A DNA stretch of 56,623 nucleotides from Bacteroidia bacterium (lineage in GTDB: Bacteria; Bacteroidota; Bacteroidia; Bacteroidales; UBA932). The stretch spans positions 1-56,623 of the forward strand of contig SABC01000009.1 of NCBI GenBank assembly GCA_009929175.1. The letters run 5' to 3'. Shown in pieces: positions 1 through 7,918 of the stretch (the first letter of the stretch is position 1; each line of letters starts with the position of its first letter). The notes under the pieces were generated by a model, which had not been told where the DNA came from, did no database searches, and worked only from the letters and a program-made list of their open reading frames with translations. The position numbers and the translations under genes were made by a program.

Positions 1-170
1 ACCGGTGCCTTTATGACATCGGGATATTTGAATATTGCCGACAAAAAGACCAGCAAAACCACGATGCCGAGCATAACGAAGCTGCCCGACCTTACCATCC
101 AGGAAGGGGTCTTGGTGAGGATATCGTTCACTTCATCGGTCCTCACTTCGAATTTACGCTCCTTAGACAT
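1..170 (-). CDS. HlyD-family secretion adaptor, N-terminus only (partial)
   Basis: Reading leftward from an ATG at 168-170, the frame stays open to the window edge for 56 codons. The protein starts MSKERKFEVRTDEVNDIL, followed by a hydrophobic segment (about residues 27-44) ending in IFKYPDVIKAP. A short cytoplasmic tail followed by one membrane anchor is how membrane-fusion proteins of peptidase-containing ABC exporters begin. Its start overlaps the exporter's stop codon by 8 bases, so the two are translationally linked. I infer that it forms the periplasmic bridge of a type I secretion system for the GG-leader peptide encoded at 2482-2628. The rest lies outside the window, so the lipoyl and barrel domains cannot be checked. 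Confidence 0.75.
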   Translation of the reverse strand, partial: MSKERKFEVRTDEVNDILTKTPSWMVRSGSFVMLGIVVLLVFLSAIFKYPDVIKAP

Positions 171-2355
171 ACAATTGGTTTTTTACCAGTTCGTAATAAA
201 TATTCGCATTGGCCACCAGCTCTTTGTGCGTACCCTGCTCTGCAATCATCCCCTTGTCGAGCACAATTATATTATCTGCATTCTTGACGGTACTAAGGCG
301 GTGCGCAACAACAACAACAGTTTTGCCTTTGAAAAATTGATCGAGGTTTTTCATTATGTCCCTCTCGTTCTTCGCATCAAGAGCATTGGTGGCTTCGTCA
401 AATATTATCAATTGGGGGTCTTTGTAGACCGCCCTTGCTATTAGTATCCTCTGTTTTTGTCCTTGGCTAAGTCCAAGGCCCTCCTGCCCTATCTTGGTGT
501 TGTAGGCCATCGGCAGTGTCTCGACGAACTCCTTGATCTTTGCAATTTCAACGGAATAGAGCAACCTCTCCATATCTATATCCTGGACTCCGGGTGCTAT
601 GTTCCTTGCAATTGTGTCCGAAAATATGAACCCGTCCTGCATCACGACACCGCAGTTTGCCCTCCAAGCCCTCATGCTGAGTGAGTTTAATGAGATCTCG
701 CCGTATTTGATTTCGCCTTCGACAGGTTTGTAAAAACCAAGTAACAGTTTTATCAGGGTAGTTTTCCCGCTCCCGCTCATACCGACTATTGCCGTAACCT
801 TCCCGGGCTGAATTACCATGCTTACCTTTTTTACTACCAATGGAGATCCGGCTCCTTCGTAACGGAAAGAGAGCTCTTCCAGCGTCAAAGGTTTGGATGG
901 CGGGATATCGTGGACAAGCTGCTTTCCCGGTTTCTCCTCCTCCTCTTTTTCATGTACTTCGGAGAGCCTCTCAAGGCTTATACGGGCATCCTGGGCTGTG
1001 CGGATAAAGCCAACGACATTTGCCAGCGGAGAATTCAGCTGTCCTATTATATACTGTACGGAGAGCATCATACCTAGTGTTAGTTCTCCGTTGATGACCG
1101 ATCCTGCAGCCAACAGGGTAATGAATATGTTCTTAATCTGGTTTATAAGGGTTGCTCCGGCTTCCTGGTATTGACCTAGTGCAAGTGACTTTATGTTAAG
1201 TTTGAAAAGCTTTGCCTGTATATGTTCCCACTCCCATCTTTTTTGATCTTCGCAGCCACTCAGCTTAATCTCTTGCATACCGGTAATAAGCTGTATAACC
1301 GAACTTTGATTAGCTGCATTTTGTGTGAAACTACGATTATCCAGCTCTCTCCTTTTTTTCATGAAAAGCAACACCCAAAGGATATACAAAGCAGAGGCGG
1401 TAAAGAATACGGTAAAGATCAACAGATTGTAGTAAAGCAATACAGCTCCGAAAATCAGGATATTGACAGTGGAAAAGAGAACCGCAAGTGACGATCCGGT
1501 CAAAAAACCCTGTATACGTTTGTGGTCGCCGATCCTTTGCAAAAGGTCTCCTGTCATGCGGCTGTCGAAAAATCCAACCGGCAGTTTCATCAACTTACTC
1601 AGGAAATCCGAAATCAGCGAGATATTTATCCTGGTGCCAAGATGCAGTAAGATCCAGCCTCTTATAAAATCGACAGTGGAACTGCTAATCGATAACATCA
1701 ATTGCGCAACCAAAACCAGCCATATAAACTTGATATCGGCAGTACCGATACCTATGTCCACTACACTCTGGGTTAGGAAAGGAAAAATCAACTGTATCAC
1801 ACTCCCGGCAACCAGACCTGCCCCCAACTGTATAGCAAGTTTTTTATGTGGTTTGAGGTATGAGTATAAAAACTTGAACCCCTTGAAATCGGTTGAATCA
1901 CCGACAGCTTCGTAAAACTTGTGGGTAGGTTCCAAAAAGAGTGCTATACCTCGTCCTTCGCCACCCGACACTGTACTGAACCACGATTTGCAAAACTCCC
2001 CCACCCCAAGGGTAACCTTACCGGTGGCCGGGTCTGCAATATATAACTTTGTACCGGCCCCTTTTCCCTTTACACGGTAGAGTACCACAAAATGGTTTTG
2101 GTTCCAGTGCACTATTGCAGGGAGTGTGGCTTTGCAAAGCTCATCAAACGAGAGTCTGGCCCCCAGCGTCCGCAGCCCTATACTTTCGGCAGCTTTGCTG
2201 ATCCCGAGTAAATTTACACCCAACCTTCCCTTCTCGCACCTCTCCCGGAGATTCTCCATGCTGTAGTGCCTGCCATAATGCATTGCAACCATACGCAGCG
2301 CAGCCGGCCCACAGTCCGTGGCATCTATCTGGGCATAATATTTAAAGTTTTTCAA
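163..2355 (-). CDS. Peptidase-containing ABC exporter (C39 leader peptidase, membrane and ATPase domains)
   Basis: This 730-residue protein cleaves double-glycine leaders and exports the mature peptide across the inner membrane. The C39 domain (about 1-140) has Gln9, Cys15 in TDCGPAA, His88 in NHFVVLY and Asp108 in ADPATG, so the whole catalytic set is present. The transmembrane domain spans about 165-450. The ATPase domain (about 490-725) has Walker A GMSGSGKTT, signature LSQGQKQR and Walker B LIIFDEATNALDA. The start is a TTG at 2353-2355, because a TAA lies directly upstream and the peptidase domain begins at once. A -7 box (2391-2398) and phased GCTCA repeats lie upstream. It is cotranscribed with the HlyD adaptor at 1-170. 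The family is certain; the substrate is inferred from the neighbouring peptide gene. Confidence 0.95.
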   Translation of the reverse strand: MKNFKYYAQIDATDCGPAALRMVAMHYGRHYSMENLRERCEKGRLGVNLLGISKAAESIGLRTLGARLSFDELCKATLPAIVHWNQNHFVVLYRVKGKGAGTKLYIADPATGKVTLGVGEFCKSWFSTVSGGEGRGIALFLEPTHKFYEAVGDSTDFKGFKFLYSYLKPHKKLAIQLGAGLVAGSVIQLIFPFLTQSVVDIGIGTADIKFIWLVLVAQLMLSISSSTVDFIRGWILLHLGTRINISLISDFLSKLMKLPVGFFDSRMTGDLLQRIGDHKRIQGFLTGSSLAVLFSTVNILIFGAVLLYYNLLIFTVFFTASALYILWVLLFMKKRRELDNRSFTQNAANQSSVIQLITGMQEIKLSGCEDQKRWEWEHIQAKLFKLNIKSLALGQYQEAGATLINQIKNIFITLLAAGSVINGELTLGMMLSVQYIIGQLNSPLANVVGFIRTAQDARISLERLSEVHEKEEEEKPGKQLVHDIPPSKPLTLEELSFRYEGAGSPLVVKKVSMVIQPGKVTAIVGMSGSGKTTLIKLLLGFYKPVEGEIKYGEISLNSLSMRAWRANCGVVMQDGFIFSDTIARNIAPGVQDIDMERLLYSVEIAKIKEFVETLPMAYNTKIGQEGLGLSQGQKQRILIARAVYKDPQLIIFDEATNALDAKNERDIMKNLDQFFKGKTVVVVAHRLSTVKNADNIIVLDKGMIAEQGTHKELVANANIYYELVKNQLYV

Positions 2356-2390
2356 TTACAGCCGGTTTTTACAAAGTCAGTAATACCTTG

Positions 2391-2422
2391 CAAACATAAT
2401 AAAAAATTATGTTCAAAACAAT
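2391..2422 (-). promoter_or_regulatory. Predicted promoter of the C39 exporter operon
   Basis: On the minus strand the Bacteroidota -7 consensus TAnnTTTG is matched exactly by TATGTTTG (2391-2398). An ATTG (2419-2422) lies 20 bases further upstream, in place of the -33 TTTG. The expected start of transcription is near 2387, giving a leader of about 32 bases to the TTG start. Phased GCTCA repeats lie directly upstream, where an activator would bind. Confidence 0.55.
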
Positions 2423-2427
2423 ACATG

Positions 2428-2456
2428 AAGCTCATTTTGAGCTTTTTATGAGCTTT
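2428..2456 (-). promoter_or_regulatory. Phased GCTCA repeats with an inverted copy, upstream of the exporter promoter
   Basis: On the minus strand AGCTCA occurs at 2449-2454 and again at 2438-2443, exactly 11 bases apart. A third copy in the opposite sense (2429-2434) makes a perfect 7-3-7 inverted repeat, 2428-2444. Direct repeats spaced by one helical turn are the usual binding site of OmpR/PhoB-family regulators, and such a regulator is encoded at 4095-4766. The position just upstream of the -33 region suits activation. The inverted repeat could instead be a hairpin after the peptide gene, but no T-run follows it. Confidence 0.5.
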
Positions 2457-2481
2457 CTCCCGATTTTTACTGAGGAATCTT

Positions 2482-2628
2482 TCAGGGTTGGGGATTCTCA
2501 GGAACCTCCTCTTCCTTCACTATGATGTACCAAACATTTCCATATTTGTCAGTAATCTCTAATACTCTGTCACCGCCTACTACATTGACCATCTCTTGAT
2601 CGTTCAGTTTTTCAAATGTTGTTTCCAT
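2482..2628 (-). CDS. Small double-glycine-leader secreted peptide precursor
   Basis: This 48-residue reading frame has an ATG at 2626-2628 and a TGA at 2482-2484. Its leader METTFEKLNDQEMVNVVGG matches the GG-leader consensus by position: Leu at -12, Glu at -8, Met at -7, Val at -4, Gly at -2 and -1. Cleavage after Gly19 would release a 29-residue core, starting DRVLEITDKYGNVWYIIV and ending with an acidic, proline-rich tail. The core has no Cys and little Ser or Thr, unlike lanthipeptides or pediocin-like bacteriocins, and may form a beta-hairpin around DKYGN. The gene lies 126 bases upstream of the C39 exporter, on the same strand. Role unknown: bacteriocin, pheromone or effector are all open. 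Confidence 0.85.
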   Translation of the reverse strand: METTFEKLNDQEMVNVVGGDRVLEITDKYGNVWYIIVKEEEVPENPQP

Positions 2629-2696
2629 GGCTCTAAAATTAATTGTTGTTAATTGTTGTTGTTGTTTTGCACTACAAATAAATTAAGAATAATTCG

Positions 2697-2704
2697 TAGA
2701 TTTG
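2697..2704 (+). promoter_or_regulatory. Predicted -7 box of the histidine kinase/regulator operon
   Basis: TAGATTTG matches TAnnTTTG exactly. No TTTG is found at the usual 19-21 base distance upstream; the nearest is at 2666-2669, 27 bases away. Without a -33 element this promoter may need an activator. Transcription would begin near 2710, about 34 bases before the ATG at 2744. Confidence 0.45.
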
Positions 2705-2713
2705 CACATGAAA

Positions 2714-2750
2714 TGCTCATAGAATGCTCATGATTTGCTCAAAATGCTCA
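2714..2750 (+). repeat. Four TGCTCA direct repeats at the start of the sensor kinase gene
   Basis: TGCTCA is found at 2714-2719, 2725-2730, 2736-2741 and 2745-2750. The first three are exactly 11 bases apart and the last 9. They share the GCTCA core with the repeats at 2428-2456. They lie between the predicted transcription start and the ATG (the last overlaps it), so binding here could repress the kinase operon. They also lie upstream of the divergent peptide gene, where binding could activate it. The function is inferred from spacing and context only. Confidence 0.5.
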
Positions 2751-4126
2751 ACCGCGCACTAACACTCACCGGAATCGCCATCCTCTTCCTTTTGGGCCTG
2801 CAGGCAGTATGGCTCTTTAGACTCATTGAAGATGAGAAGAATAGGTTTTCTGACGAAATCCAGAAAACCCTTGAGGAATCTATGAGGAAAGAGCTGGACT
2901 GGAGGCTCAGGAACATAAATAAAGGAAAAAATTTTAGTCTTGTTATTGCAAATAAATCAGCTGAACAGGATTATTCCTCCTCCAAGGATCTTGTAAAGGT
3001 GAATATTAAGGAGAATCACGAGCTTTTGACCAAAGTTTCTTTGGAGGAGGCACTACAGGAAATCTATAAAAAAGATTACCCGCTCAACCTGGACACCTTT
3101 GCCCTATACTTCACGCAAGCCCTCGACGAGCTTGGAAAACCGGCCTCATTCATCCTTGACTATGTCTCTCCCGACACGCTTGTCTCCTATAACTCCCCCG
3201 GGAGCCAAAAAGGGCTATTCCTTTTGAAACCCTCCTTCACAACCGAACTTCCCATAACAGTATCCAAAGACCTTGTGATCAAAGCTGAGGTTTTTTACCC
3301 CAAATCGGTTTTCAAAGGAGACCTTTTGGTGATTTTGCTGCTCTCCCTGGCGTTGACAATTTTTATCCTTGTAGCCATTGTCGTACAAACCAGGATGCTG
3401 TATAAACAAGTCTCCCTGGCAAAGGTAAAAGAGAATATTACCCATTTCCTCACTCATGAGTTGCGCTCTCCACTCCAATCTTCAATAACTAACCTGGAGG
3501 TTGGGGAGATGGCAGATGCACAAAACTCCGGTTATTTCCTTTCCAAAGCCAAGGAGCAACTCTATTTCCTCAACTCATTGATAGAAAACATTTTAAATAT
3601 CAACAAATTCGAGAAAAGGCAAGCCCCTTTGAGCATGGCTTACTTTGAAACAGAAGAGGCAATTGAGCCCCATTTGGTAAGGCACAATATCAACAACACA
3701 AAAAAAGTTACAATTACATCCAGCTGCGACCCCTCCTGTTCTCGTTTTTTTGGAGACAAACTACATATAACCAATGCTATCGGCAATTTAATTGACAATG
3801 CGGTCAAATATTCAGGGGATGATGTGGCAATAGATGTCACGGTGAAACCTGCCGGGAAATTTACAGCAATAAGTGTGAAAGACAATGGAATCGGAATTCC
3901 CAAAGAGGAACAATACAAAGTTTTTGAAAAATTCTACAGGATAGGAAAACAGGAACACGCCCAAAAAGGAAAAGGTTTTGGTTTGGGACTGACCTACGTT
4001 CAATGGGTAACCAAGGCACACAGGGGAAAAGTAGAGCTGATCAGCGAAGCCGGGGTTGGAAGTGAATTTATTCTCTATTTAAAAAACAGTGATCATGGCA
4101 CAAAAGATTTTACTGGCAGACGATGA
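2744..4126 (+). CDS. Membrane sensor histidine kinase
   Basis: This is a 460-residue kinase counted from ATG 2744; an in-frame TTG at 2735 would add three residues. It has one membrane segment at about 5-25, an extracytoplasmic sensor region of about 165 residues with no recognised domain, and a second membrane segment at about 190-218. The HisKA box carries His238 in THELRSPLQ. The ATPase domain shows the N box NAIGNLIDNAVKYS, G1 DNGIGIP and G2 GKGFGLGLTY. Its 3' end overlaps the regulator gene by 32 bases. It is divergent from the GG-peptide and exporter genes, so it may sense the peptide or the stress linked to its export; that link is inference. Confidence 0.9.
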   Translation: MLNRALTLTGIAILFLLGLQAVWLFRLIEDEKNRFSDEIQKTLEESMRKELDWRLRNINKGKNFSLVIANKSAEQDYSSSKDLVKVNIKENHELLTKVSLEEALQEIYKKDYPLNLDTFALYFTQALDELGKPASFILDYVSPDTLVSYNSPGSQKGLFLLKPSFTTELPITVSKDLVIKAEVFYPKSVFKGDLLVILLLSLALTIFILVAIVVQTRMLYKQVSLAKVKENITHFLTHELRSPLQSSITNLEVGEMADAQNSGYFLSKAKEQLYFLNSLIENILNINKFEKRQAPLSMAYFETEEAIEPHLVRHNINNTKKVTITSSCDPSCSRFFGDKLHITNAIGNLIDNAVKYSGDDVAIDVTVKPAGKFTAISVKDNGIGIPKEEQYKVFEKFYRIGKQEHAQKGKGFGLGLTYVQWVTKAHRGKVELISEAGVGSEFILYLKNSDHGTKDFTGRR

Positions 4127-4766
4127 GGTAAATTTCGGCTATGCAATGTCCGAATTTTTGAAAATGAGTGGTTATGATGTCACTTTTGTCAACGACGGGA
4201 AGAGTGCATACGAAAAATACCAGCAGATCCGCCCCGACCTGATGTTGTTTGACGTCAACATGCCCGAAATCGACGGATTTGAGCTGGCAGGTATAATAAG
4301 GGCTACAGACAAAAACACACCCATAATCTTTATCACCTCCATCAGTGATGACAGCAGTGTGGCCAACGGTTTCGAAATCGGATGCAATGACTACCTCAAA
4401 AAACCGTTCGGGCTCAAGGAACTCCAGATAAGGGTCCAAAAGTCCCTGCTTATTTCATCCAAAAACTGCGATATCTATACACTTGGCAACCTCACTTACT
4501 CTCCCGAGGTAAGGACTCTCTACAAACAGGATGGCTCATCGGTGAGCCTTTCCGAGATGGAAAACAAACTCCTGGAAATGTTGTGCCGCAACTTCAACCA
4601 AACCTGCAAGAACACCGATATAGCCCCAAATGTGTGGGGAGACAAAGATGTAGATCCCAAACGGTCTATTGAAACCCTTACATCAAACCTGCGCCGCAAA
4701 TTAACCGACACAAACCTTGTGATCGAGAGTGTAAGGGGTGTCGGCTACAGGCTTCGCAAAGGTTAA
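4095..4766 (+). CDS. OmpR-family response regulator
   Basis: This is a 223-residue regulator counted from ATG 4095; an upstream in-frame GTG at 4089 is less likely. The receiver domain (about 1-115) has the acidic pocket DDE near residue 10, phospho-acceptor Asp53 in LFDVNMPEIDG, and the Lys of LKKPFG. The C-terminal winged helix (about 130-220) has SEMENKLLEML and ends VRGVGYRLRKG, typical of OmpR/PhoB proteins. Such proteins bind direct repeats 10-11 bases apart, which are seen at 2438-2454 and 2714-2741. It overlaps the kinase gene and is surely its partner. It ends 35 bases from the convergent RND gene. Confidence 0.93.
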   Translation: MAQKILLADDEVNFGYAMSEFLKMSGYDVTFVNDGKSAYEKYQQIRPDLMLFDVNMPEIDGFELAGIIRATDKNTPIIFITSISDDSSVANGFEIGCNDYLKKPFGLKELQIRVQKSLLISSKNCDIYTLGNLTYSPEVRTLYKQDGSSVSLSEMENKLLEMLCRNFNQTCKNTDIAPNVWGDKDVDPKRSIETLTSNLRRKLTDTNLVIESVRGVGYRLRKG

Positions 4767-4801
4767 CCTATACCAGTCAAACACCCTCCCGTTTCCTATA
4801 A

Positions 4802-7800
4802 TTACCTACCCGACAACACCGGCAAGAAAAGCACAATACCGGCAAGGGAAAACAACAACCCACCCATGGTTCCTACAGCAAACGAGAACCAGAATACCTC
4901 ATTCACACCATCGGTCAGGAACGGGATAAGTCCCAATACAGTGGAAATAATTGTAAGCAGTATGGGAATAATCTTGTGGTTGTAGGCCTTTATATAGAGC
5001 TTTTCAATATTTTGGGAAAGTTTACGCTCGGCATTAAACAGATTGAACTGGTTGAGCAGGTATATTCCGGCATTTACAGATATCCCGCTCAACATTATCA
5101 GGGCTGCAAAACCTCCCTGGTCAAACCGGAATCCGGAAATGGAAAAGGTGAGGAACAAACCGATAAACGAGAAGGGAATCAAAAGGATGATGGATAATGG
5201 CTGAGTAAGTGATTCAAACAATATTGCACATATGAAATAGATCACCGCTATCACTATCAAAAGCAAAAGCACTCCCTGTTTTGCCGGCATATCCCAACCC
5301 CACCTCTGCTGACCTGCTTTGAAACCTACAGGCAGAACCTCATTGTTGAGCCTATCCACCTCACGTTCCATCACTCTTCGGGAAAGCTCGAAAGAACCAA
5401 TGAAATCATATGCGACACTCAGTATATATTGCTGGTTCCTCTTGTATATGTCATTCCCGCTCTTTCTCATATCGATCTTCCCCAACTCCGAAAATTTCAC
5501 CTTTCTGGCACCAATGTCCAAATATTCGTTTTTGAGGTTCCAGATGTCAAAAGTGTGTTTTTCGTCGGAAACAACCTCTGTTTGTATATACTCCTGTTCA
5601 TCCAGCTTAACCGAGGCACCCCCCGAAGAGGATAATTTGCGGTTAAGTGCCCCGTAAACATCCCCGGGGTTGATGTTGAGTTGGGCCATCCTTTCCTTGT
5701 CAAAGTCTATGAAATACTCGTTACGGCCTCCGCCTCTGCCCCAACCCATCGATCCAGTAACATAGGGTTCCTTTACCCTCTGGTTTTGGAGCAAGGCTTC
5801 GGCAGAATTGAGCCCATAGCCGTAGAGCAGGTCATAATTGTAGCCGGTGAGTTCTATCCGGTTGCTTCCTCCGCCCATTGACCCGACGTTGTTGTTGAAG
5901 TATTGGTCGTCAATCCCGGAAACCCTCCAGTTTGCACCCCCGAAATCGATAGCTTTGGAAATCACCTCACTTTTCAACATAAGCGGGAATCCGGTGTTCT
6001 CAACCTCTTTCAGGAACTTAACCCTGATGGAGGCATTGCTGTAGGAGTAGATGTTTGTGTAAAACATCTCTATTTGAGGGAATTGGGAGAGATAGTTCTC
6101 CATGAATTTCACAATCTCGTTCAATTGTGCAATAGTACAACCATCCGGCATGGAGGCATGGATACCAAGTTCGGGTCGGGCAGGATCGCGGTAAAATCCC
6201 CCCCCTAACCCGGCCTTCTTTTGGAAAAGCCTCAAAGAGCCTCCCAGCACCGGCTCTGCATACTTTTTTATCTTGTTCTGGTACAGGTTGCTTCCTATTG
6301 TTTTGTTGTATATCCTTTGGAACCGGTTTTCCTCTTTTTGGTATTTGGAAGGCAATGTATGCAAGGGCAATCCAAACCCCAAAACCACCAGTACTACAAA
6401 CACCCATCGATGCCGGCGTCCAAAAAGGATGTATTGCTCGTAGATATTATTGAATTTAACTATATTACGCGCTCTTTTACGGCTTCTGGAACTGCTTACG
6501 CTGTTAATCGGGAACTCGTCAATAAGGGCAGGTATCAGAATTAATGCTATAACCATGGAGACCGCAAGGTTGACAATAATCACAGCGGCAAATTCCATTA
6601 GCATGTTTTTTTCCTGCTCAGGCATCATGAAAACCACGGTAAGAGCTCCGATTGTAGTCATCAAAGCTGCAAGTATTGCAATGAAGGCCTTCCTGTCCTT
6701 GTAATACCCATAATGGGATATCATGATTATGGATGTATCTATGATTATCCCAAGGGAAACAGTAATCCCTGCCAGGGAATATATATGTATCTCCAGATCA
6801 AAAAGATAGTAAAAGATAAAAGCAATGAAGATATTTGCCAGTAAAGTAACGGCAATAATTGCCAGATACCTGAGGCTGCGACTCACTACATAAACGAATG
6901 CCAGCAAAATGAGCAGGGACAAGATTGTCCTGCGCAATATCTTGTTTATTTCGCTTTTGATTTCGGTTGACTGGTCCTCAACAATGAAAGCGGCAAAATC
7001 GGCGGGGAAACGCTTCGAAAGCAGCTCCATCCTGGCCTTCACCTCTTTGACCAGTTCCAGGTTGTTCACACCCTTTTCGGGTATTATATACAGGTTGATG
7101 GTATTGAGTCCGTTTATCCTGCTGTAACTCCTGGGCAGCTCCTCCTTAACCTCTACCGAAGCAACATCCCCAAGCCTTATAATCCTGCCATCCACGTTTT
7201 TTACAGGTATTGTCTCCAGGTCCAGTGTCCCGGCGTTGCTCCTTACAACAATAGCATTACCATCCTTGTTGCCCAGTATTGTCTCCTTGCCGTTGTTGGC
7301 ATTGATTGCAGCCGAGATATCCTGGGCTGAGATTCCAAGGTTACCGACATACTCGGTATTGTATCTGACTTCGTAAACATATGAGGTAAACCCGCTGAGC
7401 TCAGCACTCCGGAGTCCGGGCACCAGTGACAACTCCTTGACAATGTTGTCTTCGGTATACTCCTTGATCTTAAGGGAAGAGAGTGTTGAGTTGATGGTGT
7501 AGACCAAAACAGGCTTCTCACTCTCCTGGGTATACCCCCCTCTGCCCGAAGAGACTGAAGGGAAAGAGACTCCCTGCGGTAACCGGGGATAAATACGCCT
7601 GAGCACCGAGGAGAGTTCGAACCTTGCGGCATCTATATCGGTACCCTGTTTGAAGGAGACATTAATAACGCCGGTGTTTTTGGAGGAGGTAGAAGAGATC
7701 TCCTTTACCCCTTTGAGCGTCGAGACAACCCCCTCCAGTTTTGAGGTAACCTCAGATTCAATTACCCTTGCAGAGGCCCCGCTCCAGGTAAAGGAGACCG

Positions 7801-7918
7801 ACAGGTTGTATCCCTTTTCGGAAGGCTGGTACTGCAAACTCAGCAGGGGGGCAATACCGGCACCTGCAACAACCAGCACCACAAAAATCAATATTACGGA
7901 AAAGGAGGGTAATCTCAT
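4802..7918 (-). CDS. RND efflux transporter, second of a tandem pair
   Basis: This inner-membrane drug/proton antiporter-like protein has 1038 residues from ATG 7916-7918, whose ATGA overlaps the stop of the upstream RND gene; an ATG at 7930 would add four residues. It has the RND plan of two halves, each with one membrane helix, a large periplasmic region and five to six further helices. It is divergent from AcrB. In helix 4, GIIIDTSIIMI keeps one Asp where AcrB has Asp407 and has Thr in place of Asp408. In helix 10, GISVNAGI has Asn in place of Lys940. It may form a heteromeric pump with the gene at 7915-10941, as MdtB and MdtC do. Substrate unknown. Confidence 0.88.
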   Translation of the reverse strand: MRLPSFSVILIFVVLVVAGAGIAPLLSLQYQPSEKGYNLSVSFTWSGASARVIESEVTSKLEGVVSTLKGVKEISSTSSKNTGVINVSFKQGTDIDAARFELSSVLRRIYPRLPQGVSFPSVSSGRGGYTQESEKPVLVYTINSTLSSLKIKEYTEDNIVKELSLVPGLRSAELSGFTSYVYEVRYNTEYVGNLGISAQDISAAINANNGKETILGNKDGNAIVVRSNAGTLDLETIPVKNVDGRIIRLGDVASVEVKEELPRSYSRINGLNTINLYIIPEKGVNNLELVKEVKARMELLSKRFPADFAAFIVEDQSTEIKSEINKILRRTILSLLILLAFVYVVSRSLRYLAIIAVTLLANIFIAFIFYYLFDLEIHIYSLAGITVSLGIIIDTSIIMISHYGYYKDRKAFIAILAALMTTIGALTVVFMMPEQEKNMLMEFAAVIIVNLAVSMVIALILIPALIDEFPINSVSSSRSRKRARNIVKFNNIYEQYILFGRRHRWVFVVLVVLGFGLPLHTLPSKYQKEENRFQRIYNKTIGSNLYQNKIKKYAEPVLGGSLRLFQKKAGLGGGFYRDPARPELGIHASMPDGCTIAQLNEIVKFMENYLSQFPQIEMFYTNIYSYSNASIRVKFLKEVENTGFPLMLKSEVISKAIDFGGANWRVSGIDDQYFNNNVGSMGGGSNRIELTGYNYDLLYGYGLNSAEALLQNQRVKEPYVTGSMGWGRGGGRNEYFIDFDKERMAQLNINPGDVYGALNRKLSSSGGASVKLDEQEYIQTEVVSDEKHTFDIWNLKNEYLDIGARKVKFSELGKIDMRKSGNDIYKRNQQYILSVAYDFIGSFELSRRVMEREVDRLNNEVLPVGFKAGQQRWGWDMPAKQGVLLLLIVIAVIYFICAILFESLTQPLSIILLIPFSFIGLFLTFSISGFRFDQGGFAALIMLSGISVNAGIYLLNQFNLFNAERKLSQNIEKLYIKAYNHKIIPILLTIISTVLGLIPFLTDGVNEVFWFSFAVGTMGGLLFSLAGIVLFLPVLSGR

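Noticed and set aside
2428-2444. The 7-3-7 inverted repeat as a terminator of the peptide gene
   Set aside because: No T-run follows it on the minus strand; its halves match the phased GCTCA elements better.
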